Assembly: GCA_005888395.1 (NCBI GenBank)
Contig: VAXF01000059.1
Span: 1 to 6,524 of the forward strand
Length of the DNA stretch: 6,524 bases
Source: Actinomycetota bacterium
GTDB lineage: Bacteria > Actinomycetota > Acidimicrobiia > Acidimicrobiales > AC-25
Direction of reading: 5' to 3'
Shown here: piece after piece, positions 1-6,283 of the stretch
How the letters are laid out: each line of letters begins with the position of its first letter
Numbering within the stretch: the first letter of the stretch is position 1
Translations under genes and position numbers: made by a program
Notes under the pieces: generated by a model
What the model saw: the letters and a program-made list of their open reading frames with translations, nothing else
The model's database searches: none
Told to the model about the DNA's origin: nothing

Positions 1-2
1 GG

Positions 3-725
3 CGCAGGTACGACACGTCGAGCCTGCGGTTGATCCTGCACGCCGCCGCGCCCTGCCCCGTGCCGGTGAAGCACCGGATGATCGACGCGTTCCCGTCCGC
101 CGCCATCTGGGAGTTCTACGGCGCGAGCGAAGGCGGGGCGACGCGCATCTCGCCGGAGGAGTGGCTCGCCCATCCCGGCAGCGTCGGGCGTCCATGGCCG
201 GGCACCGAGGTCGAGATCCGCGACGACGAGGGCGAGCTGGTCGCGGCGGGAGAGCGTGGTCGCGTCTACATCCGTCCGCCGGCGGCGGCCGCGCGGTTCC
301 GCTACCACCGCGACGACGAGAAGACAGCACAGGCGTGGCAGGCGGACGCGTTCACCGTCGGCGACGTCGGTTACCTCGACGAGGACGGGTACTTGTTCGT
401 CACCGACCGGTCCTCCGACATGATCCTGCGCGGCGGGGTGAACGTGTACCCGGCCGAGATCGAGCAGTGCCTCTACACGCATCCCGCCGTCGTCGACTGC
501 GCCGTGCTCGGCGTGCCCGACGAGCGGTACGGGGAGGCGATCCTGGCGCTGGTCGAGGCGCGCCGGCCCGTGACCGCCGACGAGCTCGCCCGCCACTGTG
601 GCGAGCACCTCGCCGGCTTCAAGTGCCCGCAGACCTTCGAGGTCGTGGCCGAGCTGCCACGCGACCCCAACGGCAAGGTGCTGAAGCGGCTGCTGCGGGA
701 GGCCCACGGGGCGGGCGATCAGTAG
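3..725 (+). CDS. AMP-forming acyl-CoA synthetase, C-terminal part (5' end outside window)
   Basis: This is the last 240 residues of an ANL-superfamily acyl-CoA synthetase (FadD-like), which activates a carboxylic acid to its acyl-CoA with ATP through an acyl-adenylate. The reading frame is open to the left edge, so the start lies upstream. Numbering from base 3, visible motifs in order are HAAAPCP near 13-19, the adenine-binding motif YGASEGG at 39-45, the ribose-binding aspartate in GDVG at 120-123, the hinge region TDRSSDMILRGG at 134-145 followed by NVYPAEIE, and the catalytic lysine in PNGKVLKR at 222-229 (Lys225). All expected C-terminal motifs are intact and the frame is unbroken, so it looks functional. 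The stop TAG is 10 bases before the next gene, suggesting co-transcription with the HMGS-like/DUF35 and thiolase genes. Chain length or ring specificity of the substrate cannot be inferred from this half of the protein. Confidence 0.93.
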   Translation, partial: RRYDTSSLRLILHAAAPCPVPVKHRMIDAFPSAAIWEFYGASEGGATRISPEEWLAHPGSVGRPWPGTEVEIRDDEGELVAAGERGRVYIRPPAAAARFRYHRDDEKTAQAWQADAFTVGDVGYLDEDGYLFVTDRSSDMILRGGVNVYPAEIEQCLYTHPAVVDCAVLGVPDERYGEAILALVEARRPVTADELARHCGEHLAGFKCPQTFEVVAELPRDPNGKVLKRLLREAHGAGDQ

Positions 726-735
726 CATCGGCTCC

Positions 736-2157
736 GTGCAAGGACTCGTCGCGTACGGCACCTACGTCCCTTACTGGCGGCTCGACCGCCAGCGCATCGC
801 TGAGGGGTTGCTCACGCCCGCGGGCCGCGGCACGCGTGCCGTCGCCTCCTACGACGAGGACACGACGACCATGGGTGTCGAGGCGGCGCGGGTGGCGCTG
901 GCTGCCGCACCCGAGGGCGTGCGGCCGCACGCGCTCTACTTCGCCACCTCGGCTCCCGCCTACGCGGACAAGACGAACGCGACCGCGATCCATGCCGCTC
1001 TCGGGTTGGACCGCGCCGGGTTCGCGGCCGACATGGCCGGCGCGGTCCGATCGGCCTTCGCGGCCGTCGGCGCCGCCCTCGACGGGTCGCGCCCGACGCT
1101 CGTCGTCCTGTCGGACACACGCACGGGGTTGCCGGGCGGCGCCGACGAGAGTGGCGGAGGCGATGCCGCTGCCGCGCTGCTCTTCGGCGAGGGACCGGTG
1201 CTCGCCGAGGTGATCGGCGGCGCCGACGCGAGCGAGGAGTTCCTCGAGCGCTGGCGACTGCCGGGCGACGATCACTCCCGCGTCTGGGAGGAGCGCTTCG
1301 GCGAGACCGCGTACGTGCCGCTCGCCGAGCAGGTATGGACCGAGGCCCTGAAATCGGCGGGGATCACACCGGATGCCGTCGATCATCTGGCGGTCTGCGG
1401 AGTCCACTCCCGGGCGGCGCGACGCTTCGTTGCCGGGGCCGGGGTGCGGTCCGAGGCGTTGCGCGACGACCTCACGGCTGTGATCGGCAACAGCGGTGCG
1501 GCTCACCTCGGGATTCTCCTCGCCGGCGTGCTCGACCAGGCCGCGCCGGGCGACACGGTTGCAATCCTGCAGATCGCCGACGGGGCGGTGTGCCTCCTGC
1601 TACGCGTCACGGACGCGATCACCGGCTACCGCGAGCGGCGGGAGACCGCCCACACGCTCGCCGCCCAGATCGCGTCGGGTCGCACCGATCTCGCCTATCC
1701 CACCTTCCTCACGTGGAAGGGCCAGCTCCACCGCGAGCCACCGCGTCGTCCGGACCCCACCTCGCCGGCGGCGCCGCCGTCGTTGCGCCACGAGGCGTGG
1801 AAGTTCGGCTTCACCGGCAGCCGGTGCGTCAACTGTGGCACGCGCCACCTGCCTCCGGCGCGGGTGTGTATCTCGTGCGGCGCCGTCGACCAGATGGTGC
1901 CCGAGCGGCTGGCCGACGCGGCCGGGCGCATCGCCACCTTCACCGTCGACCGCCTGGCGTTCTCGCTGAGCCCGCCCGTGGTCGCGGTCGTCGTCGACTT
2001 CGACGGCGGTGGGCGGATCCGGTGCGAGATGACCGACGTCGACCCGGCGACGGTCGCCATCGGCGACCGCGTCGAGATGACATTCCGCAAGATCAGTACT
2101 GCCAACGGGATCCACAACTACTTCTGGAAGGCACGACCCGCACAAGGAGAGAGCTGA
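736..2157 (+). CDS. HMG-CoA synthase-like domain fused to DUF35 zinc ribbon/OB-fold; probable pseudoenzyme
   Basis: A 473-residue two-domain protein with a GTG start 10 bases after the upstream stop; no good Shine-Dalgarno sequence is visible. Residues 1-300 have the thiolase fold of HMG-CoA synthases: the opening VAYGTYVPYWRLD, then YDEDTTTMGVEAA at 39-50 and IGNSGAAHLG at 250-259. Residues 361-385 form a zinc ribbon with Cys364, Cys367, Cys378 and Cys381 (C-x2-C-x10-C-x2-C), followed by an OB-fold at about 390-465; this pair is the DUF35 architecture. Aligned from memory with archaeal HMG-CoA synthase, the catalytic Glu falls on Ser72, the catalytic Cys on Val104 (in DMAGAVRSA, where archaeal enzymes have D-L-x-x-A-C-K) and the catalytic His on Cys221. 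Condensing activity is therefore unlikely. In archaea a separate DUF35 protein bridges thiolase and HMG-CoA synthase; here it is fused, with the thiolase gene next door. A scaffold or CoA-channelling role is my inference. The family assignment is firm, the function is not. Confidence 0.88.
   Translation: MQGLVAYGTYVPYWRLDRQRIAEGLLTPAGRGTRAVASYDEDTTTMGVEAARVALAAAPEGVRPHALYFATSAPAYADKTNATAIHAALGLDRAGFAADMAGAVRSAFAAVGAALDGSRPTLVVLSDTRTGLPGGADESGGGDAAAALLFGEGPVLAEVIGGADASEEFLERWRLPGDDHSRVWEERFGETAYVPLAEQVWTEALKSAGITPDAVDHLAVCGVHSRAARRFVAGAGVRSEALRDDLTAVIGNSGAAHLGILLAGVLDQAAPGDTVAILQIADGAVCLLLRVTDAITGYRERRETAHTLAAQIASGRTDLAYPTFLTWKGQLHREPPRRPDPTSPAAPPSLRHEAWKFGFTGSRCVNCGTRHLPPARVCISCGAVDQMVPERLADAAGRIATFTVDRLAFSLSPPVVAVVVDFDGGGRIRCEMTDVDPATVAIGDRVEMTFRKISTANGIHNYFWKARPAQGES
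2144..2149 (+). promoter_or_regulatory. Ribosome binding site for the thiolase gene
   Basis: AAGGAG lies 7 bases before the ATG at 2157. It fixes the thiolase start inside a much longer open frame and sits within the last codons of the HMGS-like/DUF35 gene. The TGATG overlap (stop TGA at 2155-2157, start ATG at 2157-2159) suggests translational coupling and roughly matched amounts of the two proteins. Confidence 0.85.
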
Positions 2158-3359
2158 TGGCGTCGAGTGGTATCCGAGACCGCGTGGCCATCGTCGGGAT
2201 GGGCTGCACCAACTTCGGCGAGCACTGGGACAAGGGCGCCGACGACCTGCTGGTCGACGCCGCGACCGCGGCCTTCGACTCGGCCGGCGTCACCAAGGAC
2301 GACATCGACGCGTTCTGGCTGGGCACGATGGGGTCGGGGATCTCCGGGCTCACGCTGTCGCGTCCGCTTCGGCTCGACTACAAGCCGGTGACCCGCCTCG
2401 AGAACATGTGCGCCACCGGCTCGGAGGCGTTCCGCAACGCGTGCTACGCCGTGGCGTCGGGTGCGATCGACGTGGCCATGGCCATCGGGGTCGAGAAGCT
2501 CAAGGACGGCGGGTTCTCGGGGCTGGTCGTCTCCTCGCCACCATCCGACGGCACCGGCGCCGAGCTCACCGCGCCCGCGCTGTTCTCGCTGCTGGCCCCG
2601 GCGTACTCCAACAAGTACGGCGTCGACCCCGACGAGATGAAGGAAGTGCTCACGCGGATCGCATGGAAGAACCACTACAACGGCGCGCGGAATCCGCGGG
2701 CTCAGTTCCGCCGCGAGGTGGCCAAGGAGACGATCGCCTGCTCGCCGATCATGGCCGGCCAGCTCGGCATCTTCGACTGCTCCGGCGTGTCCGACGGCTC
2801 GGCCGCGGCCGTGATCGTGCGGGCCGAGGACGCGCATCGCTACACCGACAAGCCGATCTACGTGAAGGGCTTGTCATTCATCGCCGGCCCCGCCCAGGGC
2901 GCGGTCAGCAACGACTACGACTTCACCACGTTCCCCGAGATCGTCCGGGCGGCCGAGGACGCCTACCGGCAGGCCGGGATCGACGACCCGCGCGCCGAGC
3001 TGGCCATGGCCGAGGTGCACGACTGCTTCACGCCGACCGAGCTCGTGATCTACGAGGACCTCGGGTTCGCGGAGCGGGGCTTCGGCTGGAAGGAGGCACT
3101 GGCGGGCACGTTCGACCTCGACGGCGAGCTGCCGGTGAACCCCGACGGCGGGCTCAAGGCGTTCGGCCACCCGATCGGCGCCAGTGGGCTGCGCATGCTG
3201 TTCGAGTGCTGGCTCCAGCTGCGGCAGGAGGCGCCGCCGGAGCGCACCATCAAGTCGATCGCCGCCGGCCGCAAGCTGGCCCTCACCCACAACCTCGGCG
3301 GCTCACCCGGCGAGTGCGTGTCGTTCGTCTCGGTCGTGGGCAGCGAGCCGGCCGCGTAA
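2157..3359 (+). CDS. SCP2-type thiolase (acetyl-CoA acetyltransferase family)
   Basis: A complete 400-residue thiolase, the usual length for the family. It starts at ATG 2157 after a strong AAGGAG site and overlaps the preceding stop by one base. The nucleophilic cysteine is Cys85 in ENMCATGSEAF. HDCF at 288-291 is the motif typical of SCP2/SCPx-type thiolases, in place of the NEAF seen in classical thiolases. The catalytic histidine is His338 in GHPIGASG (337-344). A further cysteine, Cys387, lies in the C-terminal NLGGSPGECVSF segment. All expected catalytic positions are present, so it should be an active enzyme. Family members cleave 3-ketoacyl-CoA with CoA or run the reverse condensation; some relatives act as retro-aldolases in steroid side-chain degradation and need a DUF35 partner. 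The adjacent gene supplies a DUF35 domain, so a complex of the two proteins is likely (inference). The substrate is unknown. Confidence 0.93.
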   Translation: MASSGIRDRVAIVGMGCTNFGEHWDKGADDLLVDAATAAFDSAGVTKDDIDAFWLGTMGSGISGLTLSRPLRLDYKPVTRLENMCATGSEAFRNACYAVASGAIDVAMAIGVEKLKDGGFSGLVVSSPPSDGTGAELTAPALFSLLAPAYSNKYGVDPDEMKEVLTRIAWKNHYNGARNPRAQFRREVAKETIACSPIMAGQLGIFDCSGVSDGSAAAVIVRAEDAHRYTDKPIYVKGLSFIAGPAQGAVSNDYDFTTFPEIVRAAEDAYRQAGIDDPRAELAMAEVHDCFTPTELVIYEDLGFAERGFGWKEALAGTFDLDGELPVNPDGGLKAFGHPIGASGLRMLFECWLQLRQEAPPERTIKSIAAGRKLALTHNLGGSPGECVSFVSVVGSEPAA

Positions 3360-3370
3360 CTACCGGGCGT

Positions 3371-3413
3371 GAGGACGAGATGGCAGTCGTTAGCCGACCG
3401 GTATCTCGACCTC
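3371..3413. terminator. Imperfect stem-loop between convergent genes, possible bidirectional terminator
   Basis: Bases 3371-3381 (GAGGACGAGAT) pair with 3403-3413 (ATCTCGACCTC) over 11 positions with one A-A mismatch, leaving a loop of about 21 bases. It fills the 52-base gap between the thiolase stop and the stop of the minus-strand propeller gene and just overlaps the latter. There is no T tract on either side, so if it terminates transcription it is not a canonical intrinsic terminator. Confidence 0.3.
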
Positions 3414-4467
3414 ATCCGACGTTGAGGACGGCTCCCCGGATCTCCTCGGACGGGTCGTGGTACTGGTTGAAGGCGAACCCGAAGCCGAGCCAGACGCGCG
3501 TCGCGCTGGTCGGCGATGCGAGCGGCTGGTTACCCGTGCCGGTTCGGAAGAAGCCCTGTTCCGCCACGTAGCGCCCGGCCGACCTCTTGTGGAGCTTCAT
3601 GTCGCTGTAGCCGAGGCAGCCGACCTGAGTGACCGCGCTGGCATCGGCCCACATCGTGGGCGACCGGTACACGACCAGCTCCGACGCGAGGGTGCCCGGG
3701 TGGCGGCCACAGTCGGTGTTGCCTCCCATCACGGCGTACCACCAACCGTCGGCGCCGCGGACGAAGTCGGGACCGACCGACAGCTGTGGCATCACGAAGG
3801 GCGGGGCCGAGCGGTCGTCCTGCCACACGATCCCATCGGCCGAGACCATCAGGCGGTTCTGGCGACAGGCAGCGTCGGTGCAGAGGAACTCCGTGTGGCT
3901 CATCCGGTACACGGACGCGCCCGCGTCCCACACGACACTCGGTTGGCCGCAACCCCACGCGTCCTGACCGGGCGTGATGAGCGCGGCGCAGTCGACGGCC
4001 GGAGTCGAGGAGCGCGTCCACGTGATGCCGTCGTCCGAGAAGGCGACGCCCACCGCGTTGGGTCCGGCGCTCGCGGTGCCCCGGCCGTGGATGCCCGTGT
4101 ACCACATCGCCCATCGGTGGCCGCCGACGTTCTGCAGCACGGACGGATCGCACACGTGACGGTCGTCCCAGGCGCCGGAAGCTCCGACTGTCAGGGCGAT
4201 CCTCGGGCTCGACCAGTTGACGCCGTCGCCGGATGTCGAACGGAAGATGCCGTCGCCCGAGTAGCCGTCCGAGCCCGTGTACACGCCGCACTCGTACATG
4301 ACCCACTGGCCTGCGGCGGCGTCGCGCACGATCGAGGGCGCGTAGTCGTAGCCCTGATGGGAGAAGTTGAAGCCCTGGTACGTCATGTTCAGCGCCGCGT
4401 CGGCACCGGTTGGCAGCAGCCACGCGACGGCCGTGGCGGCCAGCACCGCAAGGAGAACGCGCTTCAC
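3412..4467 (-). CDS. Secreted five-bladed beta-propeller protein, glycoside hydrolase family 43/32-like fold
   Basis: A 351-residue protein starting at GTG 4467; no in-frame ATG or GTG lies close upstream, and a GGGGG run 4 bases before the start is a weak ribosome site. Residues 1-24 are a Sec signal peptide: MKR, a hydrophobic core LLAVLAATAVAWLL, and a likely cleavage site after ADA. The mature part shows five blade-like repeats: APSIVRD with WVMYECGV (43-62), DPSVLQ with WAMWYTG (107-125), QPSVVWD with YRMSHTE (175-193), GPDFVRG with WWYAVMGG (232-249) and YSDMKLHK with RYVAEQGF (287-306). Three S-x-D-G-x-x-W turns (SGDGVNW, SDDGITW, SADGIVW) resemble Asp-box or GH43-type turns. Eight cysteines (60, 106, 160, 173, 196, 201, 253, 284) could form disulfides outside the membrane. 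The fold suggests carbohydrate binding or cleavage, but I cannot assign catalytic acids with confidence; it may be non-enzymatic. It has no obvious link to the lipid genes beside it. Confidence 0.8.
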   Translation of the reverse strand: MKRVLLAVLAATAVAWLLPTGADAALNMTYQGFNFSHQGYDYAPSIVRDAAAGQWVMYECGVYTGSDGYSGDGIFRSTSGDGVNWSSPRIALTVGASGAWDDRHVCDPSVLQNVGGHRWAMWYTGIHGRGTASAGPNAVGVAFSDDGITWTRSSTPAVDCAALITPGQDAWGCGQPSVVWDAGASVYRMSHTEFLCTDAACRQNRLMVSADGIVWQDDRSAPPFVMPQLSVGPDFVRGADGWWYAVMGGNTDCGRHPGTLASELVVYRSPTMWADASAVTQVGCLGYSDMKLHKRSAGRYVAEQGFFRTGTGNQPLASPTSATRVWLGFGFAFNQYHDPSEEIRGAVLNVG

Positions 4468-4628
4468 CAGGCCCCCGGACGTCCACCATGGCCGGTTGAG
4501 GTGTCCGGCCGAGTCGTCGCGAATGGTACGGACGCGGCGTTCGTGCGGCTATGGCCCGCTCGGGCTATTTCCTGTGTCCGATTGCCTAGTCAGGGGCCAC
4601 TTCTACGCCCGAGGGCTAGGTTCGCGGC
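4468..4628. other. Divergent intergenic region of 161 bases
   Basis: This gap separates the minus-strand propeller gene from the plus-strand amidohydrolase remnant and hydrolase, and must carry any promoters for both directions. A short GC-rich hairpin (GGCCGG at 4490-4495, CCGGCC at 4505-4510, 9-base loop) lies in the presumed leader of the propeller gene. I see no convincing paired -35/-10 boxes on the minus strand and no coding sequence. Confidence 0.5.
4617..4622 (+). promoter_or_regulatory. Possible -10 element of a leaderless promoter
   Basis: TAGGTT fits the actinobacterial TANNNT -10 consensus and ends 6 bases before the ATG at 4629, the spacing expected when transcription starts at or next to the start codon. 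There is no Shine-Dalgarno sequence before that ATG, consistent with a leaderless message. No good -35 box is seen at 16-18 bases upstream, so this is tentative. Confidence 0.25.
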
Positions 4629-4781
4629 ATGCCGGTGATCTGCAGCGACTACCCGCACGCCGAGGGCATGGCCCGGCCACTCGACGACTACCGCGCCGCG
4701 ATGAAGCCGGTCGAGGGCGAGGCCGAGCGCCTGCTCTACGAGGGCAACATCGCCTGGCTGATGGGCGCCGGCGCGTCTTGA
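4629..4781 (+). pseudogene. C-terminal remnant of a COG2159-type amidohydrolase (50 codons)
   Basis: An unbroken 50-codon frame from ATG 4629 to TGA 4781. The product begins MPVICSDYPHAEGMARPLDDY and ends LLYEGNIAWLMGAGAS. The SDYPHAEG segment and the closing GN-x-A-W-L-x-G match the end of metal-dependent TIM-barrel amidohydrolases (amidohydrolase_2 / COG2159), where SD-[YF]-PH carries the late metal-site aspartate and the GN-x-x-x-L-x-G segment closes the protein. A full member has roughly 300-400 residues; the other metal ligands and the barrel are absent. An in-frame TAG at 4617-4619 blocks any extension, and the sequence upstream does not resemble the family. I read it as a 5'-truncated gene. 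It overlaps the next gene by TTGA, so it may still be translated as a small leader-like peptide. Alternatively it is a genuine short gene, which I consider less likely. Confidence 0.6.
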
Positions 4782-5704
4782 CCACGGAGACGTCGACCGG
4801 GGCTCACGTCGACCCCGGCGACCTCGCGCCACGGCACGACGTGCCGCGCGGCGGCCGCAGCGGCTTCACAGTCGTCGGCGACAGGCAGGTCCACTACCTC
4901 GAGTGGGGCCACCGCGGGCTGTCGCCGATCCTCTGCCTGCATGGCGGCGGCCAGACGGCGTACATGTACGAGGAGCTCGGCGCGTTCCTGGGCGGCCGGC
5001 ACCATGTGCTCGCGCCCGACATGCCCACCCACGGCGACTCCGACCCGCTGCCCGACTTCGACATGACGCGTGACGCGCTGGCGGCATCGTTCCCACCAGT
5101 GCTCGAGCAGTTCGGCTTCGACCGCTCCGTGGTGGTGGGCGCGTCCCTCGGTGGCATCACCGCCATCACCCTCGCCGCGGCCCGGCCCGAGCTCGTCGCC
5201 GGCATCGTGCTCATCGACGTCGGCCATCGCCTCGAGGAGGAGGGCGTCCGCAAGATCATGGCGTTCATGGGCGCGCACGAGTCCTTTGCCAGCCTCGAGG
5301 AGGCAGCGCGCGAGATCGCGGCGTACCTGCCGCACCGCAAGGAGGTTCGCCCCGAGAGCCTCACCCGCAACCTGCGCCAACGCGCCGACGGGCGCTGGAT
5401 CTGGAAGCACGGGTTCAGCCGCCGGGCGGCGCGGGCGCGGCTCAACTCGGGCGAGGCAGAGCTCGACTGGCGCGACACGCTGGCCGGCCTCGACGAGGAC
5501 GCCCGCTCGCTGCGCTGCCCTGTGCTCGTGCTGCGCGGCGCCTTCAGCGACGTGCTCTCCGACGAGGGCGCCGAGGAGATCGCGTCGATCATCCCCGACG
5601 CCCGTCTCGCCACGGTCCAGAAGGCAGGCCACCTCGCCGCCGGCGACAACCCCGAGTCGACCGTCGGCCTCGTCGCCGGCTTCCTCGACCAGCTCGGCTG
5701 GTAG
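4778..5704 (+). CDS. Alpha/beta-fold hydrolase
   Basis: A 308-residue alpha/beta hydrolase, a normal length for the family. With TTG 4778 as residue 1, the oxyanion region is LHGGGQ at 54-59, then APDMPTHGDSD at 79-89, the nucleophile elbow GASLG at 121-125 (Ser123), the likely acid Asp258 in LRGAFSDVLS, and the catalytic His285 in AGHLAAGDNPE. The triad is complete, so an esterase, lipase or C-C bond hydrolase activity is expected; the substrate is not evident. I chose TTG 4778 because it overlaps the preceding TGA as TTGA, typical of coupled genes; GTG 4841 is an in-frame alternative that would remove 21 residues preceding the conserved fold. Neither has a strong ribosome site. The frame is open much further upstream, but that part is an artefact of high GC content. 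No signal peptide is seen, so it is probably cytoplasmic. Confidence 0.9.
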   Translation: MTTETSTGAHVDPGDLAPRHDVPRGGRSGFTVVGDRQVHYLEWGHRGLSPILCLHGGGQTAYMYEELGAFLGGRHHVLAPDMPTHGDSDPLPDFDMTRDALAASFPPVLEQFGFDRSVVVGASLGGITAITLAAARPELVAGIVLIDVGHRLEEEGVRKIMAFMGAHESFASLEEAAREIAAYLPHRKEVRPESLTRNLRQRADGRWIWKHGFSRRAARARLNSGEAELDWRDTLAGLDEDARSLRCPVLVLRGAFSDVLSDEGAEEIASIIPDARLATVQKAGHLAAGDNPESTVGLVAGFLDQLGW

Positions 5705-5718
5705 CCAACCGGCGGAGC

Positions 5719-5766
5719 TTTTGTCAGCAGGAAGTCACCCTCTGGGGTGAATTCCTGCTGACAAAA
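5719..5766. repeat. 48-base near-perfect palindrome between convergent genes
   Basis: Arms 5719-5740 (beginning TTTTGTCAGCAGGAA) and 5745-5766 (ending TTCCTGCTGACAAAA) pair over 22 positions with a single G-A mismatch (5734/5751), closed by a 4-base loop TCTG. It sits between the stop of the alpha/beta hydrolase (5704) and the stop of the minus-strand DinB gene (5783), where a terminator would be expected. However, the T tract precedes the stem and the A tract follows it on both strands, the reverse of an intrinsic terminator unless the TTTT/AAAA pairs are counted as stem. A dispersed palindromic repeat, a protein-binding site or a 3'-end-stabilising hairpin are alternatives. Confidence 0.85.
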
Positions 5767-5782
5767 CGGTGGGAGTTGGGGG

Positions 5783-6283
5783 TCAGTCGCCGGTGGTGCC
5801 GTCGAGCTGCTCGCGGAGGATGTCGAGGTGGCCGCAGTGGCGGGCGGTCTCCTCGAGCATGTGGCCGAGGACCCACCGGAGCGTGGGCTTGCCGCCCCGC
5901 CAGCTGTGGACCGCGACATCGTCGACGCCGGCGGCGGCGGTGACGGCGCGCGATCGCTCGCACGCCGCCTCGTACCGGGCGCAGACCGATGTGGTCGTCT
6001 CGTCCTCGCCGATGGCCCACGAGTCCTCGCGCAGGTCGGCGTCCAGGCCGGCGAACATCACCGGGAACCACGACAGCTCGACGTTGGCGAGGTGCTGCAC
6101 GATCCCTAGCAGCGAAGTGCCCGACGGAACCATGGGCCGGCGGGCGTCGTCCTCCGACACGCCGGAGACCTTGTGCACGACGATGGCGCGGTGGTAGTCG
6201 AGCAGCGCGGCGAGCGTCTCCTTCTCACCGGCGATCAGCGGCGGCCGGTAGGGGTTGGGCTCGAGCCGTGGCGGCAGCGTCAC
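5783..6283 (-). CDS. DinB/DUF664 family protein
   Basis: A 166-residue protein starting at GTG 6283, which overlaps the upstream acyl-CoA dehydrogenase stop by 4 bases (GTGA); the longer frame upstream is just the dehydrogenase gene read in another frame. The family is a four-helix bundle that often binds a divalent metal and includes thiol-dependent enzymes (mycothiol in actinobacteria). Visible family signatures are the PSGTSLLGIVQHLANVE segment (53-69) with His64, and TLRWVLGHMLEETARHCGH (134-152) with His149 and His152; these histidines are the candidate metal ligands. The N-terminal LLDYHR and the PSGTSLLG stretch favour DUF664 within the DinB superfamily. Translational coupling to a dehydrogenase suggests shared expression, but no specific reaction can be assigned. 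Cytoplasmic, with no signal peptide. Confidence 0.85.
   Translation of the reverse strand: MTLPPRLEPNPYRPPLIAGEKETLAALLDYHRAIVVHKVSGVSEDDARRPMVPSGTSLLGIVQHLANVELSWFPVMFAGLDADLREDSWAIGEDETTTSVCARYEAACERSRAVTAAAGVDDVAVHSWRGGKPTLRWVLGHMLEETARHCGHLDILREQLDGTTGD

Noticed and set aside
619..1506. Minus-strand open frame of 295 codons opposite the HMGS-like gene
   Set aside because: High-GC antisense shadow with low-complexity Arg/Gly/Ala composition and no recognisable domain.
1335..2156. N-terminal extension of the thiolase frame through the HMGS-like gene
   Set aside because: The extension is Arg- and Gly-rich with no family similarity and overlaps the real HMGS-like/DUF35 gene; the thiolase begins at ATG 2157 after AAGGAG.
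3457..4638. Long plus-strand open frame of 393 codons opposite the propeller gene
   Set aside because: Antisense shadow; composition is Arg, Ala and Val rich with no motif, whereas the minus-strand frame has a signal peptide and repeated blades.
4367..4777. N-terminal extension of the alpha/beta hydrolase frame
   Set aside because: It is Arg-rich, overlaps the propeller gene end and the amidohydrolase remnant, and adds no recognisable domain.
4736..5632. Minus-strand open frame of 298 codons opposite the alpha/beta hydrolase
   Set aside because: Antisense shadow; the plus strand carries a full catalytic triad in order.
5719..5766. Terminal inverted repeats of a tiny mobile element
   Set aside because: The arms are only 4 bases apart and I see no flanking target-site duplication or cargo, so a hairpin or palindromic repeat is the better description.
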